Source: Gyromitra esculenta | Lineage: Eukaryota > Ascomycota > Pezizomycetes > Pezizales > Discinaceae | Length of the DNA stretch: 64,000 nt | Assembly: GCA_038503075.1 (NCBI GenBank) | Contig: JBCAML010000005.1 | Coordinates: 62,001 to 126,000 of the forward strand | Reading direction: 5' to 3' | Shown here: positions 11,401-23,469 of the stretch, piece after piece | Layout of the letters: each line of letters starts with the position of its first letter | How positions within the stretch are numbered: position 1 is the stretch's first letter | Program-made: the position numbers and the translations under genes | The notes under the pieces: model-generated | Database searches by the model: none | Seen by the model: the letters and a program-made list of their open reading frames with translations, nothing else | Told to the model about the DNA's origin: nothing

Positions 11401-12541
11401 GATCGCGAGGTTGCCCTCGGGAACGAGCGCCTCTAGAGGAACAGGCCGTCCTAATAAGGCAGCAGAAAAATTCCATACCTTAATATAGGAGGAGGGGAAT
11501 TTAGCCCTCGTGTTCAATTTCTAAGTTAGACTCGGCCTACATACATATATACATGTATTTACAAGATCTACATCTAGCTTCACCTAGTCCTCTCTACTCC
11601 TCGGGCAACTACATGTACATATGTACTTTTTACCCATCTATATAACTTTAAGGCCAGGCTAATCGAGTTCTCAGAGTTACATATATGCACAACCATATAT
11701 GTTCGAGTGCTAACAAAAACAAAGCTCTAAAAACTGGTAGACAGTTAACATTAATGTCCAGCTAACGATATAACGTGTCTAAAACGACAACTAAAAACAG
11801 ACTAGGCAACGTAGTGCTATTTAAAACCGAGCCAATCCCATTTCTATGCATATGATAAGGCTGCGAACCCGCCCCCTCCGTGCCATAGTTTATCGAATGA
11901 CTCCAACTCATTGTGTTTCAAGGCTTCTATCCGAAGGGTAAGTACATGATATGTCTCTGGGGATCAGTTCGTTTTCATAATGCTGAAGGAGCTACGTAGC
12001 TACAATTGGTACGAACCATCCATTCACCCGACAAGACACCTCGAAAAGACCTGAGGGGGGTCAGCTGCGAACTTTGATAGAAATTATAGAACCTTGCCTA
12101 ACCTCATGCAGAGATGAATCCTGGGACACCAGATACGACTGGATACGGTATCAGCGGTAGTCACATAAAAGAGCGGATATCTGCATACAACTTGGTGTTG
12201 TTACTTGTACAATCACTAAAACCGGCATCAATATGACCCGGGATGCCAAGGGCAGGGTTGAATTACCTGCCGCTGCACTCATGCCTAGTCCATCTCCATG
12301 GCCTGCACAGCGCAGTAATCAAGCCAATAGGGTAAAAATTAAATGTTTAGCTATAGACACCTACTCCTAGATTTTCTGTGCGGTGCAGACAAACTCATAT
12401 GGCGTTGTTGGGTGCTTGCAATCCAAGGGACCAGAAGTGAGGGTACGAGTACCCCGAGGACCTTATATACAGGTGGCGTGCACGAAAATCCCAAAAATCC
12501 CCACTGCTCACCTAAAAAACTCGGCACTAATTTCCGCAAAG
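8498..12541. other. 4-kb gene desert
   Basis: No reading frame in these 4 kb shows a family motif or a believable exon series. Small open frames (for example 9818-10051, 10195-10407 and 11155-11517) lack support. Short palindromes cluster at about 11,153-11,210 (GTTACCCT...AGGGTAAC, GGGTCTAGCCC, GTACTCTAGAGTAC), and ACATGTAC-type repeats lie at 11,540-11,640. It may be decayed transposon or gene sequence, but nothing can be named. The last part, to 12,541, is the NLR promoter. Confidence 0.4.
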
Positions 12542-15357
12542 ATGGCAGAAGTTCTCGGCATAGTTGCTAGTGCCCTCGCTGTAATTCAGATTACTGCACA
12601 GGTAACTGCTTGGACTTGCAATTACGTCTCAGCAGTGAAACACGCAGAGGAAGATGCGACACGTCTTATTCTCGAACTCAGCTCTCTTGTTCTTGTTCTG
12701 CAAGGGTTTCAAAATTCTGCGAAATCAGACTCGAGGCCAAAATTGATAAACGGGAGGAATGGTAGTAACGCGATTGCAGAGTGCCTTCAAGAGTTGGAAG
12801 AAATGATGATCTGCCTACTAAAGAAACTCAGGAAATCAAGAAGACGGATGAAACGATTTAGGGATAAGCTTAGATGGCCATTGAAAAAAGAGGAAAACGT
12901 CGGATATATGGAAAGAATTGAAAGACACAAAAATACACTCATATTAGCTTGCTCTGTGGATCAAATGTCAGTCAAGATCAATTGTTTCCTTTAGAAATTT
13001 GCTAATTATTTAGATCTCGCTTGGCTATAATCGAGAAACAGGTCCTCAAAGCAATCTCTGAGGCTCGAGAGATCCACAAAAACCCTACGGCTATCCAGAG
13101 TGACTTGAAAAAATCATTAGCTGATGATTTCCAGAGGGATATCAGTTAGTGGTAACTTTCTTAACTCTTCTTCCTGTACTTTCCGGAAACTGATGGATTC
13201 GTAGAAATCAAGCATACAGCTGTGGTTCAGTGGATATTTACTGGACCCCTTGATGATAGGCACTCCGAAATCACTAAAACGAGAGAAGAGGGGACAGGCG
13301 AATGGTTATTGAACTCACCGCCGTTCCGAAAGTGGGAAGAGGGATTGCAAGCCTCGCGCCTACTTTGGGGTCAAGGGATTCGTATGTACACCAAGTCGTA
13401 TTTCGTCACACTAACGTCAATGCTAACGAGATATATACAGCTGGGGCTGGGAAATCATTTTTGAGGTATTTAATCCTGCTTTCGAAAGCACTCGCGCGCA
13501 GCTAATCGCATAAACTTTATGATAGCTCTCTAGTTATCGATCACCTTCTTCAAGAACCAAAATTTGGAGTAGCCCATATCTACTTCGACTACCAAGCGGC
13601 AAGCTCAAGTTCAGTCGATGTGCTCTCCAGCTTACTTAGGCAGCTTCTTAGCCAAACTCCATTTCTTCCCAAAGGCGTTGAAGACCTGTATGAAGACTTA
13701 GCGCCTAAAAATAAACGTCCAACCCGAGAACAGTTATTCAACGCGCTTAAAGCAACCCGTGGATCATTCGAACAGGTGTTTTTCATCTTTGACGCGTTGG
13801 ACGAAGTTAACTGCGCTCAAGGTCAATCGCGAGATGACTTGCTCTTATTGATTCACCAGATGGGAGACAGTGGCATCAACATTTTTATGACTAGTCGTCC
13901 ACATCCAGAAGATATCAAAATCTCTTTAGCCGATGTGGTATCGATACAACTAAGCGCACCAGATGGAGATATTGAACGATACATCCAGGAGACTATTGGT
14001 CGACACAGACGCGCAACACGTTTAATTGAGCAAGCAAGATGCAAGGACATGATAGTTCCGGAGCTTTTAAGATGTTCCAAAGGAATGTACGTGCTATCAA
14101 TATCCATAGGTTGTAATATGTCGTTTAATTAACTAACCAAACAAAGGTTTTTGCTTGTTCGTTTTAATGTCGAATATCTCTGCCGACAGACCACAGCACG
14201 AGGGCTTCTGGATGCATTGGAAGATCTTGGTCAATCTTCGTCTGATGCGCAAATGCCAATGGATTCTACATACGATAGAGCCATGGACAGCATTCGTAAA
14301 GAGGGTTCGGGCTTGGCGATTAGAATTGTCTCCTGGATTTTTCGAGCTCGGCGAATACTCACCGTTGAGGAGATTCAAGTGGCTCTATCAGTAAAGCCGA
14401 AGCAGTACACGCCTGACGACCTGGGCATACCTGATAAGACCGTTCTATTAGACATTTGTGCGGGGCTAGTAACAATTGATGAAACAAGAAACACAATTCA
14501 CCTGGCTCATCTGACTGTGCACGAATATCTTTTAAAGGACATGCTCCTCATCGAGAGCGCAAAGCTTGAACTCGCCATAACATGTGTTACCTACCTTTCT
14601 TACGATACTCTTGTTCAAGGCGCGTGCGCTTCTTATCCATCTTTAGAATCTCGAATTAAATCACATCCTCTCCTAAAATATGCGTCTTGCTATCTATCAT
14701 TCCACCTACACGATTGTAACCAAGATTTATCGATGCCCAGCGTTCTTAGCTTCTTGGGGAAACCTGGCTGTATCGATTCATACCTTCAGGCACATAATCC
14801 CATTTGCTCTGAGTCGGGCCTTGCTCCGATGTTTTTCAATACACACCCGAAAAAAAGAGACCCAGTCCATGTCGCCTGCGCATTGGGCCACATTCCTGCA
14901 GTTCGTTTTCTCGCTAAGAAGGGGGGCAACATTTCGGCCCCTGATAGTGATGGGCGCACCGCGTTGCACGCAGCTGCTTATGACGGAGACGAGGAATTGG
15001 TTCATTTATTGCTTGAAAATGGCGCCGATATTTCAGTACGTGGAAATGATGGGTGCACGGCGTTACACAAAGCTGCGCAACGTCGACACTTGGAGGTGGT
15101 TCAGCTTCTTCTCGATCGAGGGATCGACTCCTCGGCTTCGGACTACAGAGGGCAAACTGCCCTGCATCAAGCCGCGTTAGGTGATTCAGAGGACATAGTT
15201 CGACTATTGCTTGAGGTAGGTGTGAGTATTTCGGCCCCTGATAATGCAGGAATGACAGCCCTCCATGTAGCCTGCATCGCAACATCTCTCGATGTCGTGC
15301 GGTTGTTACTTGAAAAAGGTGCCGACTGTACAGCCCTGACAGGGGATGGGTGGACTG
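12542..15357 (+). pseudogene. STAND/NLR gene, 5' part: Helo-like N-terminus, NACHT and ankyrin repeats, broken by a transposon
   Basis: Six exons join in frame: 12542-12966, 13014-13144, 13205-13381, 13441-13465, 13526-14086 and 14147-15357. Introns are 47-60 nt with GT-AG ends. The start MAEVLGIVASALAVIQIT is the usual Helo-like/STAND N-terminal domain. The segment GEWLLNSPPFRKW leads into a P-loop made by splicing, GIPGAGKS (residues 243-250). Walker B FIFDALDE is at about 339-346, and MTSRPHPE follows. A winged-helix-like segment ends with HLTVHEYLL. Ankyrin repeats start at about residue 675 (DGRTALHAAAYDGDEELVHLLLENG and similar). Proteins of this build are intracellular sensors thought to trigger immune-like cell death. 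A copia element sits after codon W-T of the last repeats, so the present frame stops at TAG 15381-15383. The remaining 54 codons are at 52,242-52,405. Confidence 0.9.
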
Positions 15358-15591
15358 TTTTGAAACGTTGTACGATAGTGTAGAGAATAAATGACTATTT
15401 CGATACAGTTTTAACTACTGAAATCCCCCAACTAAATACTCCTTGTTCTTCATTCAACAATCTTGTTACCACAAGGAAATATGCCCGTCGGGCTAATACA
15501 AAGTGAATCCTCCGTCGGCTAAACATCCATCCGCGTTACTCTGAATGTATCATTACAATAGTATTGTAGGTGAGAGCACCTTATTCCAACA
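15358..15591 (-). repeat. Copia E0 3' LTR
   Basis: This 234-bp LTR matches 52003-52236 along its length. Its outer edge touches the target duplication GACTG, and its inner edge touches the polypurine tract. Confidence 0.92.
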
Positions 15592-15832
15592 CCCCTCCTT
15601 GCTCGAGACATCCCAATGATAACAAAAAACCCTGATGTTTAATCCTTTCCAAACCTTTAGTAAAAAGATCCCCCAAATTTTCTGCCGTTGGTACATAAAC
15701 TAATTCGAACACATTATTCTCAAATTGCTCCCTAACATAGTGAAAATGAACGTCTATATGTTTAGATCGTTTGTGAAAAACAGGATTCTTAACCAAGGAA
15801 AGTGCTCCAGTATTATCCCCTTTTAGTACATA
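15581..15832 (-). pseudogene. Copia E0 RNase H, C-terminal end
   Basis: This is the last 83 codons of the copia polyprotein. GDNTGALSLVKNPVFHKRSK, then HIDVHFHYVREQ, then VPTAENLGDLFTKGL is the standard copia RNase H tail. It is separated from the rest by a solo LTR and E1. The stop codon reaches 10 bases into the LTR. Confidence 0.9.
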
Positions 15833-16244
15833 TCTCAAGGAGCGAGATTCTCGTCAAGCTCTCAGGTATCCCCCGAGATAAGCAGTGCTACTTGAACGAG
15901 AAACCAGCGACAGGAGAATATACGGAGATTCTACAGGCTCTACTAATGGTTCAAGTTATGATGACTTGAAGACGGCGACGGCGAAAGATTACGAAGTGTA
16001 ATCCGAGGCTGTATTTGTAAGATACAATGAGTGTACAATAGAAGACGTTGCTTAAGGAAAGAAGAAGAAAAAGCGCAACAAGAGGGGAATTCCCTTCGCT
16101 TATATACCACATTCCAACTCGTTCGATGACAAAGACTTGACTCACTGCAACGGAAACCCAAAGAAACACAAGGAACAACAACGTAACACAACAACCTTGT
16201 ACCCCTGTACCTGACAAACCAACGAAAAACAGTCATCCATGAAA
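15833..16244 (-). repeat. Solo LTR, family A, in copia E0
   Basis: It is 412 bp long. On the plus strand it begins TCTCAAGG and ends CCATGAAA, near-inverted ends, and is flanked by ACATA (15828-15832 and 16245-16249). It contains a TATA box and the 9-mer ACGTTGCTT (the antisense of AAGCAACGT). No internal element sequence remains, so it looks like a product of LTR-LTR recombination. Confidence 0.88.
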
Positions 16245-16299
16245 ACATACTTCCGTTCTTCCCATAGCTTTAATTCTTCCATTCCTCTTTTCAGCCATA
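16245..16299 (-). pseudogene. Copia E0 RNase H linker fragment
   Basis: This 55-bp island of E0 lies between the solo LTR and E1. Joined to its neighbours it reads on from SRQLVW through LKRGMEELKLWEERK into YVLKGDNTG in one frame. The last five bases, CCATA, are the E1 target duplication. Confidence 0.85.
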
Positions 16300-16716
16300 T
16301 CTCACGGTTGGGTCCCTCGTTAAGCCCTTCAGTATCCCTGAAGGTGAGCAGTGCTACTTAATGAGGTATCAACACGTTCGAAAAGTGCAGCGTTTCTACA
16401 GGTTCTACAAAGGGTCTATCTTCAGGCGAGATAAGTGCAGCGAGGTGGACAGCGACAGCGAGGGCTCTGAGGTAGAACCGAGATAGTATTTCCGATGAGT
16501 ACAGGAGAAGGTAAACGAGAACGTTGCTTAAGGAAAGAAGAAGAAGAGAAAACAAAGACAACTAAAATCCTTCCTTAAATACCCCGCTTTTCAGTAGCAT
16601 CAACAACAACCCGACAACAACCGAAACACAAAGCCATTATTTAAAACCTAACCGAACAACAAAGAAATTATACAACTATCCGAACCACAATTCCTTCCCT
16701 AAGTTAATCCGTGAAA
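16300..16716 (-). repeat. E1 3' LTR, family B
   Basis: It is 417 bp, with ends TCTCACGG and CCGTGAAA on the plus strand. It is preceded on the element strand by the purine tract AAGGGGGGAGC. Confidence 0.9.
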
Positions 16717-19201
16717 GTAGCTCCCCCCTTCAAGCGTGAGCTCCTGCGAACACCAGGCGTAATTAAGGTCGAAGTAGTTAAAAACTTTTCCAATGCCGCA
16801 GTATCTACTAGGTCTTCAGCGGGTTCCCAGGTAGGATGAGCATATCCGGTCCATTCAACGAGGTACTGTTGTTTCTTGCGGTATATCCGTTGGTCCAAGA
16901 TTTTCTCGATATAATATTCTTCTTGGTCATTGACAACAACAGGCGCTGGGGGAGGAATGATTTGTCCGGGAAGAGCATCATGGGCCGCAGGTTTCAATAA
17001 AGAAACATGGAAGACAGGGTGGTACTTAACCGATGATGGAAGGTCAACTTCGTAGGCAAAAGGAGAGACCATCTTCTTAATCGGATAGGGTCCCATCCAT
17101 TTCCAATCCAGCTTTCTAGCATTACGGGTAGTTCTAATGTTCTTCATCGAAACGAAGACATGGTCATCGACTCGGTAAGCTGGAGCGGGTATGCGATGTC
17201 TATTCGTGGCCGTTTCTTGAATATCCTGGGCGACCCTTATTTGTGTTCGTAGATGGTCATAGAGTTCCTGCATCGTTTGACTAAACGAGGCAGCATCTAG
17301 GCTCTGAGTGGTCGCTTGGGTTGGGAGGAGAGTAGTATCGAAGCGAGGATGGTACCCATAATTAGCAAAGAAAGGGGAGACTTTAGTACTTGCAGACTCC
17401 TGGTTATTTGCTGAGAACTCGGCCATAGGTAACCAGTTACTCCAGTCCTCTTGTTGATAAGATACATAAGATCGTAGGTACTGTTCCATAACCGCGTTTA
17501 GTCTCTCCGTCTGCCCGTCTGTCTCAGGGTGGAAAGCAGTAGACATTCTAGCTTGAATCCCAAGGCGTTGACACAACTCTTTCCAAAAATGGGCTGTAAA
17601 TTGGGTGCCCCGATCTGATGTAATATGCGTAGGTAACCCATGTAATTTCCAGACATGTTGTAGATATAGATCAGCTACATCTCTGGAGTTGACGGTAGTA
17701 TTACAAGGGATAAGGTGGCGCATTTTGGACAGTCGGTCGACTACTACCATAATAGCATCATAGCCATTTGATTCAGGGAGGCCGGTAACGAAATCCATAG
17801 AGATTTCTTGCCATGGGCGGTTAGGAATGGGTAGAGGACGAAGAACTCCTTGGGTGTGTTGGGTAACTGGTTTCGCCTTCTGGCAAATATGACAGTTACG
17901 GACATATTGCCCAATCGACTCCCTCATCTTGGGCCAATAGAACCTTCTAGCAAGGAGTTCGAAAGTTTTATCTCGTCCTGGATGGCCTGCGGCAGGGGTA
18001 TCATGGTGCCTCTTGATCAATTCAAGGCGGAGGGGGGCAGAGTCTGGAACGTAGATACAGTCTCGATAATAGAGTTTTCCATTTTCCTCCTTACACTCGC
18101 TTAAGGTAATCTCCTTGGATTGTTGGTCCTTATTCCTTAACGCTAGGAGGATCTTTTCAGGAAACTTGTCAGCGATATATCCTTCTGCAAATAGCTTTTT
18201 TAGGGGGGCGTCCAGTTCAGCGGCTTCATTTGATAAAGAAGCCGACAACAAACTTAGCTTAGGGTCAAGATTCTCCTTCTTTAGCACCACCTGGCTCTGA
18301 TGTGCTAATCGTTCATCCCCTTCCTTGGGGAGATCTCCTGATCTCCTGGTCAACGCATCCGGTTTTCCCCCTTGGCTTCCTGGCCTGTATGTGATCACAA
18401 AATCAAAGCGCGATAGGTATTCAGCCCATCTAGCCTGACGGCGATTGAGTTGCTTGGTACTCATGAAGTACTCAAGGTTCTTATGGTCGCTGATCACATC
18501 GATTGGGTGCTTTGATCCTTCCAACTCGGGGCGCCATTCTTCGAAGACACGAATGATAGCTAGCAGTTCCTTATCATAAATTTCGTAGTTGCATTCCGCA
18601 GGGGAGTGCTTCTTTGAAAAGAAGGCTACAGGATGTAGAACTCCTGCGTCGTCGTACTGAGATAAGATTCCGCCTGACACGAAGTCTGAAGCGTCGGTTT
18701 CCACAATGATTTTTTTGTCAGGATCAAAGTGGATGAGGATAGGGGCAGTGGTGAACGCGTGTTTTAGATTTTCGAAGGCGATATCGGCTTCGACGGTCCA
18801 TTCGAAGTTGATGCCTTTTCTTGTAAGGGCAGTGAGAGGTGAAGCGAGTTTCGAAAATCCCAGGATAAACCGGCGATAGAAATTAGCAAATCCTAAGAAT
18901 GCTTGCACGTCTTTAACACTCTTTGGAGTTCCCCATTCTCGGACGGCTTTTAATTTCTCTTCGTCCATCTTGATGCCGTCGGGAGTGAGGATAAGGCCTA
19001 GATATTTTGTCGTCTGTACCTCGAACTCACATTTCTCGGGTTTAAGGAGAATATTATTATCCTTTAGCGTCTGTAGAACCTTTCGAACATGAGTTTGGTG
19101 TTCGTCGAAGGTATCACTGTAGATGAGAATGTTGTCTAGGTATGCAGTGCAAAAGATATCTAGGTATTGAGTGAGGCAGTCGTTCACGAAGCGTTGGAAG
19201 G
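16704..19201 (-). pseudogene. E1 pol, part 2: RT, RNase H, integrase, chromodomain
   Basis: This is the larger part of E1 pol, cut from its N-terminal part by E2 at the RT segment GTFQRF. Reading order: the RT box AYLDNILIYSD, in which the second catalytic Asp is Asn; RNase [16 protein letters not shown]; an integrase zinc HHCC region, HHDTPAAGHP...CHICQKAK; a DDE core with SMDFVTGLP, SDRGTQF and HPETDGQTERLN; a GPY/F module, WKWMGPYPIKK; and a C-terminal chromodomain, YLVEWTGYAHPTWEPAEDL. The stop lies in the LTR. Joined to 42880-44088 the frame is continuous. The YLDN change should abolish polymerase activity. Confidence 0.9.
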
Positions 19202-19580
19202 TCTCGCGGTTGAGTCACTCAGTTAAGCGCCGGTATCCCGAAGGTGAGCAGTGCTTCTTAAGCGAGATATCAACTCGTTGCGATGAGTGCAATGTTTCTA
19301 CAGGTCCTACGAGGAGTATCTTGAGCGAAGTATCGGCGAAGATTCACGCGACGACAGCGAGTTACGAGGGAGAATCGAAGTGGTATTAAACTGGTACAAG
19401 AGAAGTATAACGAGAACGTTGCTTAAGGAAAGAAAGAAGAAGAAACAACAATGACCGAAATCCTTCGCTTAAATACCCTTTCGTAACACAATCAACAACC
19501 CGACAACAATAAAGCGCAACCAAACTACAATGAGATTATAATAAAAGATCCACAACCCATAATATCCCTAATCCGTGAAA
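19202..19580 (-). repeat. E2 3' LTR, family B
   Basis: It is 379 bp, shortened relative to its partner by small deletions. Its stem-loop near the outer end has decayed. Confidence 0.86.
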
Positions 19581-22500
19581 GTAGCCCCCCGTCTCAAGCG
19601 TGAGCTCCTGCGAATTTTAGGACCGGTGGTAGTCGTAGTAGTTAAAAAGGCATCAAGGGCAGCAGTATCCTGAAGATCTTCGGCAGGTTCCCAGGTAGGA
19701 TGAGCATATCCAGTCCACTCAACAAGGTATTGCTGTTGTCCGCGATGTTTTCGTTGTTCGAGAATTTTCTCGATAAAATATTCCTCCTGTTCATTGACTA
19801 CGATTGGAGGTGGAGGGGGTATTATTTGTCCTGGGAGAGGATCACCAGCGGCGGGTTTGAGGAGCGAAACGTAGAAGACGGGGTGATACTTGACTGATGG
19901 TGGAAGGTCAATTTCGTATGCAAAAGGTGATACTATCTTTTTTATCGGATAAGGTCCCATCCATTTCCAGTCGAGTTTCCGAGCATTTCGAACAGTTCGG
20001 ATGTTCTTCATGGATACAAAAACCTGGTTATTAACTTGATAAGCGGGGGCCGGGGTTCGATGTTTATTAGTCGAGGTTTCTTGGATGTCCTGAGCTGTTC
20101 GAATTTGCGTTCGGAGGTAGTCATACAATTCTTGCATCGTAGTTGCGAAGGTCGAGGAATCCAGACTTTGGGCGATGGCCGTTGAAGGAATAATTGAAGT
20201 GTCAAGGCGGGGATGGTAACCATAGTTTGCGAAGAAAGGTGAAACTTTGGTACTGGCTGATTCTTGATTATTTGCAGAGAATTCCGCCATCGGTAACCAC
20301 TTACTCCAGTCCCCTTGTTGATAAGACACATAGGAGCGTAGATATTGTTCCATAACCGCGTTCAGTCGTTCCGTTTGTCCATCGGTCTCAGGATGGAAGG
20401 CTGTTGACATCCTGGCTTGAATTCCCAGACGCTGGCAGAGTTCCTTCCAAAAATGGGCAGTGAACTGTGTCCCTCGATCGGAAGTAATATGTGTCGGTAA
20501 GCCGTGAAGTTTCCAAACATGCTGGAGGTAGAGGTCTGCGACGTCTCGTGAATTAACAGTAGTATTGCACGGGATGAGATGTCTCATTTTTGACAGTCGA
20601 TCGACTATTACCATAATAGCATCATAGCCGTTCGATTCCGGAAGGCCTGTCACAAAGTCCATCGAGATCTCTTGCCAGGGACGATTTGGAATGGGTAAGG
20701 GACGGAGAACTCCTTGGGTTCGCTGGGTAGCTGGCTTCGCTTTCTGGCAGATATGACAGTTACGTACATATTGCTTGATTGATTCTCTCATCTTTGGCCA
20801 GTAAAAACTTCTAGCAAGGAGTTCGAAGGTCTTATCTCGTCCTGGGTGGCCGGCTGCGGGGTTATCATGGTGTCTTCGGATTAATTCCAAGCGGAGAGCA
20901 TCCAGGTTGGGGACATAGATGCAACCTCGATAACATAGCCTTCCGTTTTCCTCTGTGCATTCGCTTAAGGTGATCTTTTTTGATTGTTGATCTTTATTCC
21001 TTAGTGCTTTGAGTATTTCTTCAGGAAACTTGTCAGCAATAAATCCTTCTTGGAAAAGTTTCTCTAGGGGAGCGTCCAATTCAGCGGCTTCATTTGACAA
21101 AGAAGCCGACAACAAACTTAGCTTGGGATCAATATTCCCTTTCTTTAACACCACTTGGCTTTGGTGTGCCAATCTTTCATCCCTTCCAGGAGATCTCCGA
21201 TCTCTGAGTGAGTGCATCCGGTTTTCCTCACGACTTGAGGTCGATACGTTATTACAAAATCAAAACGGGATAGGTATTCGGCCCATCTAGCTTGACGTCG
21301 ATTGAGTTGTTTGGTGCTCATAAAGTATTCGAGATTCTTATGATCACTAATCACATCGATCGGGTGCTTGGATCCCTCGAGCTCTGGGCGCCATTCTTCA
21401 AAAACACGGATGATGGCTAGCAGCTCTTTGTCGTAAATCTCATAATTGCACTCCGCTGGGGAATGTTTCTTCGAGAAGAAGGCCACTGGGTGTAAGACAC
21501 CGTTATCATCGTACTGGGATAGAACTCCCCCGGATACGAAGTCTGAAGCATCCGTTTCCACAATGATTTTCTTATCTGGATCGAAATGGATTAGGATCGG
21601 AGCAGTGGTAAAGGCATATTTGAGGTTTTCGAAGGCTATATCAGCTTCGACAGTCCATTCGAAGATAACGCCGTTCTTGGTAAGGGCGGTGAGCGGGGCG
21701 GCAAGCTTAGAAAATCCTAGGATGAATCGACGGTAGAAGTTGGCGAAGCCCAAAAATGCTTGGACATCTTTTACACTCTTTGGTGTCCCCCATTCTCGGA
21801 CGGCTTTAAGTTTCTCCTCGTCCATTCTGATACCATTAGGGGTGAGGATGAGGCCGAGGTACTTAGTAGTTTGTACCTCAAACTCGCATTTCTCCGGTTT
21901 TAACAGGATATCGTTGTCTTTGAGCGTTTGGAGGACCTTGCGGACGTGAATTTGATGTTCCGCGAAGGTATCACTATAGATGAGAATGTCATCTAAGTAT
22001 GCGGTGCAGAATATGTCCAGATATTCCGTGAGGCAATCGTTCACAAATCGTTGAAAAGTTCCCGGGGCATTTGTTAGACCGAATGGCATAACCTGGTATT
22101 CATAGAGTCCATAGCGAGTTCGGAAGGCCGTTTTCCATTCCTCCCCTTCGGCGATTCGGATTTGATGATAGCGCCTCGCGGAGATCGAGTTTTTATACCA
22201 TTGAGCTTTGGCCAGTCTATCGAGGGTTTCTCGGATGAGAGGAGAGGTGTAGCGATCTTTGACGGTAATGGCATTTAGACCTCTATAATCCACACATAGT
22301 CTGAGGAGCCATCTGCTTTTTTGACAAAGAGTACCGGGGAGCCGGCGGGGGAAGAACTGGCGCGGATAAAGCCTTTTGTTAGGTTATCTTCGATATATTT
22401 TTTGAGAACAATAAGTTCCTCCCTTGACATTCCGTAGAGTGGTCCGAACGGTGCATCTTTCCCTTCCATTAGTTGTATTTTATGGTCGTAGGAGCGGCGT

Positions 22501-23001
22501 GGGGGTAGTCCTTGTGCTTTCGCTTTGTCGAACATATCCAGGAATTCGTGGTACTCGGCTGGGATCCTTGTTTTCCATTCTTCCTTGGTTGTTTTTTTGT
22601 CTATGAGTTTGTTTATTTCATAGAGCGACATGGCGTAAGCTTGGTGGTTACGTTTCCTAGTAAGGGTCCTAAAACTAGCAGCGCCAATAAACGACATATT
22701 TGGTTGGGGAGGAGCAGGGATCGATGGGGAGGTAACGATGGGGGAGTGAGGGGCACAGTGAGTGGTGCAGAGTTTAGAATTAAACTCAATGCGTTTGTCG
22801 GCGAAGTGGAGTTGCACATCATGGTGTTTCATCCATGGTATGCCTAAGACTAGAGGGTAGTGGCCTAGCTGGGTCACAAAACAGGGGGCTTGTTCTCGGT
22901 GATTTTGAATAGACAGATTGAGGTTGTCAATGTGGGTAATATCTCCTGAAGCGACAGGGCGACCATCAATAACTTCAAGTTGGCGGGGTGTTTTGAAAGG
23001 A
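19568..23001 (-). pseudogene. E2 pol, part 2 (frameshifted)
   Basis: This stretch runs from the end of the protease through RT, RNase H, integrase and chromodomain, in three overlapping frames. Breaks are visible near 22,290 (after KADGS), near 22,190 (a shift that is restored within about 10 codons, giving [12 protein letters not shown] where the copies have YTKLDLREGYHQ) and near 21,210 (after TYRP). The RT box [10 protein letters not shown], the integrase motifs and the chromodomain are otherwise present. E3 sits at 23,002 in the segment before [11 protein letters not shown]. It is a decayed copy. Confidence 0.88.
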
Positions 23002-23412
23002 TTTCATGGATGGTTGTTATGTTGATCGGTTAGGTACATGGGTACACGGTTGTTGGATTTCGTTGTTGTTCTTTGTGTTTCCATGAGTTTCTCGTTACAA
23101 TGAGTCATGTCTTTGTCATCGAAAGGGTTGGATTGTGGTATATAAGCGAAGGGATTTCCCCTCATCTTGTACTTTTCCTTCTTCTTTCTTTAAGCAACGT
23201 CTTCTATTGTACACTCATTGTCTTTTACCAATACAACTCCAGATTGCATCTCGTAATCTTTCGCTGTCGCCGTCTTCAAGTCATCATAACTTGAACCATT
23301 AGTAGAGCCTGTAGAATCCCCACGCACTCTCCTGTCGTTAGTTTCTCGTTCAAGTAGCACTGCTTATCTCGGGGGATACCTGAGAGCTTGACGAGAAACC
23401 CGCTCCTTGAGA
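23002..23412 (+). repeat. E3 5' LTR, family A
   Basis: It starts TTTCATGG and ends CCTTGAGA. It carries GTATATAAG as TATA box and AAGCAACGT at 23192-23200, about 50 bp further on. A hairpin with a GGATA loop lies near the 3' end. Confidence 0.9.
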
Positions 23413-23425
23413 TTACGTTGCTTCC
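23413..23425 (+). promoter_or_regulatory. Primer-binding site of E3, self-priming type
   Basis: Directly after the 5' LTR the sequence contains ACGTTGCTT (23415-23423), the exact complement of AAGCAACGT inside the LTR at 23192-23200. I see no match to the CCA end of a tRNA. This is the arrangement of Tf1/sushi elements, which prime with their own RNA 5' end. Confidence 0.7.
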
Positions 23426-23469
23426 CTATCTACACCCTCTACTAGCACCCATCTACTTTCGACGCCACC

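Noticed and set aside
15358..15378. An apparent extra 21 bp between the GACTG duplication and a 213-bp copia LTR, resembling retained primer-site sequence
   Set aside because: The same 21 bp lies between the right LTR and the initiator-tRNA-Met site GGTTATGAGCCC. The LTR is simply 234 bp long and includes them.
15379..15383. The in-frame stop at 15381-15383 as the true end of the NLR gene
   Set aside because: It lies inside the copia LTR, and the ankyrin frame resumes after the second GACTG at 52,237.
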